Below the pieces are notes generated by a model. The model saw only the letters and a program-made list of their open reading frames with translations, made no database searches and was not told the origin of the DNA. A DNA stretch of 9,857 nt from an uncultured Bacteroidales bacterium (GTDB lineage: Bacteria > Bacteroidota > Bacteroidia > Bacteroidales > UBA932), in NCBI GenBank assembly GCA_900546445.1, contig URCV01000055.1, positions 1 through 9,857 on the forward strand, given 5' to 3'. Position 1 is the first letter of the stretch, and each line of letters begins with the position of its first letter. The translations under genes were made by a program, and so were the position numbers. Of this stretch, positions 6,617 to 9,857 are shown one piece after another.

Positions 6617-6706
6617 GAGTTTTCAGTTCAAGTCAAATAACTATTTCCGAAATTTGGAATTATGTATTAAAAACATTATGTTTGCGTATCATAATAAATA
6701 TAGGAT
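6617..6706 (+). promoter_or_regulatory. AT-rich leader of the ATPase gene with promoter-like string
   Basis: The leader contains TTTCCGAAATTTG at 6644-6656, the same 13 bases found at 5508-5520 before the SDR gene. Its end, GAAATTTG, is one base from the Bacteroidetes -7 consensus TAnnTTTG. No convincing -33 box was found. AGGA lies just before the ATG. Promoter function is inferred from position and recurrence only. Confidence 0.3.
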
Positions 6707-8080
6707 ATGAAATTTGTAGATAGAATAGGAGAAACAGCACGACTGAGAGATGCTCTTTCAAGAGAGAAGTCCTCGTTGGTCGTAGTGTACGGCCGCAGGC
6801 GATTGGGTAAGTCAACACTTATCAAGAGGGTGTTGTCGGACAGGGATGTATATTTCATTGCCGACCGTTCGGAAGGACAGCACCAAAGGACTTTGCTCGC
6901 AAAAGTGATAGCACAAGTGTTTTCAGATTTCGATAAGTTAACATATCCGGACTGGGAATCTATGTTTCGTGCCGTCAATTATCGAGCAGACAAGCGTTTT
7001 ACGTTATGCTTGGATGAATTTCCGTATCTTGTGGAACAATCTCCGGAGTTGCCATCTGTATTGCAGAAGATTGTTGATGAAAAACAACTAAAGTATAATC
7101 TTGTGCTTTGTGGTTCTTCGCAGAATATGATGTATGGATTGTTTCTCGATTCTACTGCGCCTCTCTATGGTCGTGCTGATGAGATAATGAGACTTGCGCC
7201 CATACGTCTGCCGTATATTCAAGAGGCTTTGGGCCTTGATGCGACGGCTGCAATTGAGGAGTATTCCGTGTGGGGCGGAGTGCCGCGTTATTGGGAACTT
7301 CGTGAAAGCAGAAGTTCGCTTGATGACGCAATGTGGCACAATATCCTCTCCGGGAATGGCGCGCTTTTCGAGGAACCAATCAAACTCTTTCAGGATGATG
7401 TGAAGGATATTGTAAAGACGTCGACGATAATGTCTTATATTGGCACTGGCGCAAATCGTCTTTCTGAGATTGCCGGACGATGCGATGAACCGGCTACAAA
7501 TCTATCACGACCACTAAAAAAGCTAATAGATCTCGGATTCTTGGAAAAAGATATCCCTTTTGGAAATGATGAAAAGAATGCGAAGAAGAGTCTTTATAAG
7601 ATAGCAGACCCGTTTATGGCATTCTATTACCAATTTGTTGTCCCTAATCGTTCGTTTATTGAACTTAATCGCCGTTTGCCCATTGACCAGGCTTTGAATA
7701 CCCATTTCTCGGAGTATGTGAGTATGCAATGGGAAAAGATGTGTCGAGATGCCGTAACTGGTAATCTCGTTAATGGTGTCGTGTATGGAAAGGCCAAACG
7801 CTGGTGGGGTTCTGTTCTCAATGAAGCAAAGAAGGCGGAACAGGTGGAATTTGATGTTGTGGCCGAATCGATTGATAAAAAGTATCTTCTGGTCGGAGAA
7901 TGTAAATGGACGACTCAGGAGAATGGCAAGCAACTCACAGCCGAGCTTCTCCGTAAAGCCAAACTGTTACCATTTGCCAATGATTACACCATAGTTCCAA
8001 TGCTATTCCTCAAGAGCGTTCCGAAAGATGACATAGGTAATGCGCTCTTGCCGGAACACATAATTGAGTTAGGGAAATGA
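6707..8080 (+). CDS. Archaeal-type AAA ATPase with C-terminal DUF234 / PD-(D/E)XK nuclease-like domain
   Basis: This 457-residue soluble protein belongs to the ATPase_2 plus DUF234 group, common in archaea and in multiple copies in many Bacteroidetes; its biological role is not established. The Walker A motif GRRRLGKS is at 29-36, Walker B LCLDEF at 100-105 (Asp103, Glu104), and a sensor-type segment LCGSSQNMM follows. A winged-helix-like middle (LSEIAGRCDEPATNLSRPLKKLIDLGFLEK) leads to the DUF234 signature DPFMAFYYQFVVPN. At the C-terminus Glu343, Asp383 (EFDVVA) and Glu398-Cys-Lys400 (GECKW) form a complete-looking PD-(D/E)XK site, so nuclease activity is possible. The start is the first ATG. 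It stands alone, behind a long palindrome and next to gene stubs, and is clearly more AT-rich than the left block (hand count at 7561-7620: 23 G/C of 60; at 1021-1080: 34 of 60), which fits horizontal arrival. Confidence 0.9.
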   Translation: MKFVDRIGETARLRDALSREKSSLVVVYGRRRLGKSTLIKRVLSDRDVYFIADRSEGQHQRTLLAKVIAQVFSDFDKLTYPDWESMFRAVNYRADKRFTLCLDEFPYLVEQSPELPSVLQKIVDEKQLKYNLVLCGSSQNMMYGLFLDSTAPLYGRADEIMRLAPIRLPYIQEALGLDATAAIEEYSVWGGVPRYWELRESRSSLDDAMWHNILSGNGALFEEPIKLFQDDVKDIVKTSTIMSYIGTGANRLSEIAGRCDEPATNLSRPLKKLIDLGFLEKDIPFGNDEKNAKKSLYKIADPFMAFYYQFVVPNRSFIELNRRLPIDQALNTHFSEYVSMQWEKMCRDAVTGNLVNGVVYGKAKRWWGSVLNEAKKAEQVEFDVVAESIDKKYLLVGECKWTTQENGKQLTAELLRKAKLLPFANDYTIVPMLFLKSVPKDDIGNALLPEHIIELGK

Positions 8081-8227
8081 TATTTTCAAAGACTTCATCC
8101 GGGAGTTAGTATCTATCATTAATATTTATAAGAGGCTTAACAGTTTGTCTACTCTGATAACTTTGGTTGTAATTTACCTGCAAGAACAAGAATCCTTTTA
8201 CCGTTGAGATAGATATGAACTTGTAAG
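8081..8227. other. Convergent intergenic gap
   Basis: This AT-rich gap separates the ATPase stop from the bcp stop on the opposite strand. I see no hairpin followed by a T-run, no RNA gene and no convincing reading frame. A 25-codon minus-strand opening ending at 8149 is too short to call. Confidence 0.5.
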
Positions 8228-8686
8228 CTATTTTATTGCATTCAGAATTTGCTCAGCATGAATCTTGGTCTTTATCTCTTTGGGAGTGAAAATACGCTCA
8301 ATGATTCCTTCCTCATTGACAAGGTAAGTAGTGCGAAGTGTGCCAATGGTTCTGCGACCGCAAGCCACTTTCTCGCCCCATGCACCAAGCGTTTGGAGAA
8401 GTTCGGTACTTGTGTCGGCAATAAGAGGGAACTCCAAACCCTGTGCATCAGCAAATTTCTTCTGCACCTCCTGCTTGTCCTTGCTTACACCGATAATCTC
8501 ATAGCCAAGTTCTGCCAACTCCTGCTTATGCGCTTGCAGTGAACATGCTTCAGCAGTACAACCGCTTGTGTTTGCCTTTGGATAAGTGTAGAGGACAATC
8601 TTGCGTCCACGATAATCACTCGACTTAATTTCATTACCGTGCTGGTCAATGCCAAGCACCTCTGGTATTCTATCACCTATATTCAT
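8228..8686 (-). CDS. bcp: Peroxiredoxin Q / Bcp thiol peroxidase
   Basis: Bcp reduces hydrogen peroxide and organic peroxides in the cytoplasm using a peroxidatic cysteine regenerated by thioredoxin. The 152-residue length matches the family. The active-site motif Pro36-x3-Thr40-x2-Cys43 is present, and Cys48, five residues later (CTAEAC), is the resolving cysteine of the atypical two-Cys class. The residue before Gly-Cys is Ser41, where TPGCT is common, and the segment reads YTYPKANT rather than the frequent FYPKDNT; these are mild variations. The conserved Arg region falls at about 115-120 (GTLRTTYLV). It starts 21 bases after the yaaA stop on the same strand with no terminator between, so the two genes form a peroxide-defence operon. 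Confidence 0.95.
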   Translation of the reverse strand: MNIGDRIPEVLGIDQHGNEIKSSDYRGRKIVLYTYPKANTSGCTAEACSLQAHKQELAELGYEIIGVSKDKQEVQKKFADAQGLEFPLIADTSTELLQTLGAWGEKVACGRRTIGTLRTTYLVNEEGIIERIFTPKEIKTKIHAEQILNAIK

Positions 8687-8707
8687 AATTGTTTTGTATT
8701 TAGTTGT

Positions 8708-9466
8708 TTATAATTCTCTTACAAAGTGTGGGTACAATTCTTCTCCTAAATGAGGATTGTATTCGAAACCTTCATAACTGAATGCCTTCAGTTCTTCTGA
8801 ATTTATGATCTGATTGGTCAAGATATAGCGCACCATAGCTCCACGACATGATTTTGCCCATACTGCTTGCATCTTCAATCCACCATCTTTCTGTCTTACA
8901 TAAAATAAGGGGTGAATGACTTTAACTTCCTCACAAACTCTGTTCCAATCGAAAAGATGTTCATACTCTTCTGTTGAAAGGTGAACTAACATGCCATCAT
9001 CCTTTTTTACGCTATCTATCAGAACATCTGTTAGTTTATCTTTCCAGAACGTGTTAATAGGTTTATCTTCTGTCATGGCAAGTTTCACACAGTGTTCCAT
9101 GCGATAAGGTACAATGGCATCCAATGGGCGCAGCAAACCATAGAGGAAACATGTAATCCAGAGATGTTCTTGTCCAAATCCAAGTGCATCCTTGTTTAAA
9201 GTCTTTGCTCTCAGATGCTTGTAGGCTTGGCCATTGTAAGCCATGATTGCCGGAAGTTTCTCTGCCATATGGAAGTTCTGGTATCTGCGCCGGTTTTCTG
9301 CTGCAAGTGAGCGACTGCAATTCAGTTCCTTTGCCAAAGTGTCAATATCGCACAAAGCCATCTCTGCTGCCAGTTCGTTGGCAACAGTTTGAAACATTGG
9401 TGTCGTCAGAGGTTGAACCTCAGAGCAATCGTTCATTATTTTGGCATTGGCAAGTAGTATTTGCAT
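8708..9466 (-). CDS. yaaA: Peroxide stress protein YaaA (DUF328 family)
   Basis: YaaA is a cytoplasmic protein that in E. coli limits damage during hydrogen peroxide stress by keeping free iron low; its biochemical activity also involves DNA binding. The 252-residue product is close to the E. coli length of 258. Recognisable family motifs are YNGQAY at 77-82, LYGLLRPLDAIVPYRME at 108-124, a version of the NLAS-x-EY segment at 161-169 (VHLSTEEYE), and KSCRGAMVRYI at 205-215, corresponding to the basic KxxRGxxARY motif. The second position of the usual KKARG is Ser and the third Cys here. The start is the first ATG, 19 bases after the stop of an alcohol dehydrogenase stub, so it may be transcribed from the old dehydrogenase promoter. 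bcp follows directly. Confidence 0.93.
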   Translation of the reverse strand: MQILLANAKIMNDCSEVQPLTTPMFQTVANELAAEMALCDIDTLAKELNCSRSLAAENRRRYQNFHMAEKLPAIMAYNGQAYKHLRAKTLNKDALGFGQEHLWITCFLYGLLRPLDAIVPYRMEHCVKLAMTEDKPINTFWKDKLTDVLIDSVKKDDGMLVHLSTEEYEHLFDWNRVCEEVKVIHPLFYVRQKDGGLKMQAVWAKSCRGAMVRYILTNQIINSEELKAFSYEGFEYNPHLGEELYPHFVREL

Positions 9467-9485
9467 CTTTTATTTAACTATCTTA

Positions 9486-9671
9486 TCATTCGTTGTAAAT
9501 TGCGATCTTTATGAAGCCACGAGGTACGCTACCATGCTTAATGTGAGGGTCACTTGTACAAATGCTTCCCAACGTCACCTTGACAATGGCGTCTGTAGGT
9601 TCTATGAGCGTTGACTTTGGCTTTTCAACCAAGGCGAACTTTCCTTTTTTTTTGTATATGTATGCTTGCAT
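9486..9671 (-). pseudogene. Truncated zinc-dependent alcohol dehydrogenase
   Basis: The 61-codon frame begins like a medium-chain zinc alcohol dehydrogenase (threonine-dehydrogenase-like, normally about 340-350 residues). It has the GroES-like start, TDAIVKVTLGSICTSD with the catalytic-zinc cysteine at 38, then HIKHGSVPR at 43-51. The expected GHE zinc-ligand motif and the whole Rossmann domain are absent: after Arg51 the frame continues GFIKIAIYNE and stops. The usual Leu in SDLHI is Pro42. With no second zinc ligand and no cofactor domain it cannot be an active enzyme. The short tail resembles the hydrophobic end of such proteins, so an in-frame internal deletion is possible but unproven. 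A run of nine T at about 9645-9653 lies within it. It immediately precedes yaaA. Confidence 0.75.
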
Positions 9672-9749
9672 GCTTTTATTTCTCGATGTACCAACTTATA
9701 ATAGATTGATTGCGAAGAACTTACGTAATAGTGGCGAGGCCTGCCGGTG
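9672..9749. promoter_or_regulatory. Upstream region of the dehydrogenase stub
   Basis: This stretch lies upstream of the minus-strand dehydrogenase start and probably holds its promoter, which would now also serve yaaA and bcp. The half next to the stub is AT-rich; base composition turns GC-rich at about 9732. I could not point to a definite -33/-7 pair. Confidence 0.3.
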
Positions 9750-9857
9750 ATGACCATCGATACCGAAGGACCACAATCCCGCGCCGGAAAACAGTCCGAC
9801 CGCAAGGCTGCAAAGAAAATCAGAGAGGTGGTGGAGAATGGCAAGATGGTGAGCGGC
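9750..9857 (+). CDS. Possible start of a basic protein, cut by the window end
   Basis: From an ATG at 9750 (the frame is open from 9732, after a TAG at 9729-9731) 36 codons run to the window edge without a stop. The product is rich in Lys and Arg, with a segment SDRKAAKKIREVVENGK that could form an amphipathic helix. No family is recognised. The local GC content is higher than in the preceding 250 bases, which supports a change of sequence context at about 9730. The minus strand is also open here, so the coding strand is not certain, and the true start may differ. Confidence 0.35.
   Translation, partial: MTIDTEGPQSRAGKQSDRKAAKKIREVVENGKMVSG

Noticed and set aside
8149..8232. Minus-strand opening of about 25 codons after bcp, with a secretion-tail-like sequence (IYLNGKRILV)
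   Set aside because: Too short, bounded by stops on both sides and without a start; the resemblance to a sorting-domain tail is weak.
9602..9844. 80-codon minus-strand frame running across the dehydrogenase start
   Set aside because: It reads through the real dehydrogenase start in another frame and has a low-complexity, Ser/Arg-rich composition; treated as a shadow.
1..9857. tRNA, rRNA or CRISPR array
   Set aside because: No cloverleaf-like sequence, rRNA stretch or regularly spaced direct repeats were seen in the non-coding gaps.

Overview
The window looks like a chromosomal segment of an anaerobic Bacteroidota bacterium, probably Bacteroidales from a gut or rumen setting. The evidence is the lack of strong Shine-Dalgarno sites, AT-rich leaders with sequences resembling the Bacteroidetes -7 element (TAnnTTTG), an ABC-F gene start of the type common in that group, and the overall gene content. 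No 16S gene or other taxonomic marker is present, so this placement is an inference.

Left part (1-4376): a plus-strand operon of four genes ends at a strong, probably bidirectional terminator. The order is hypB (nickel GTPase for [NiFe] enzyme maturation), a 942-residue iron-sulfur flavoprotein with a GltD-like NAD(P)H/FAD module and several cysteine clusters, hypA (nickel metallochaperone), and a small membrane protein starting Met-Cys-Cys. Spacing is tight after the flavoprotein (1-nt overlap, then a 4-nt gap). No hydrogenase structural subunit and no hypCDEF is visible, so the partner of this set lies elsewhere or is unknown.

Middle part (4381-6399): a nine-segment membrane protein of unknown function (DUF5692-like) on the minus strand faces the operon. 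A divergent, AT-rich intergenic region separates it from a plus-strand short-chain dehydrogenase. Three bases after the dehydrogenase stop begins what looks like an ABC-F ATPase gene, but only about 17 codons survive before the similarity ends.

Scar (6358-6706): the broken ABC-F start runs into a 9-bp inverted repeat, a 55-codon minus-strand fragment with no start codon, and a long palindrome (6562-6616). From here on the DNA is more AT-rich. The palindrome lies about 90 bases before a 457-residue ATPase of the archaeal-ATPase/DUF234 type, which has a C-terminal PD-(D/E)XK nuclease-like domain. This kind of gene is often found in many scattered copies.

Right part (8081-9857): on the minus strand, yaaA and bcp form a two-gene peroxide-defence operon. 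Directly upstream of yaaA is the intact start of a zinc-type alcohol dehydrogenase cut off after about 51 codons. At the right edge a lysine-rich plus-strand reading frame runs out of the window. Two gene stubs, one start-less fragment and two inverted repeats in 3.5 kb mark 6310-9750 as a rearranged accessory region next to a more conserved block.
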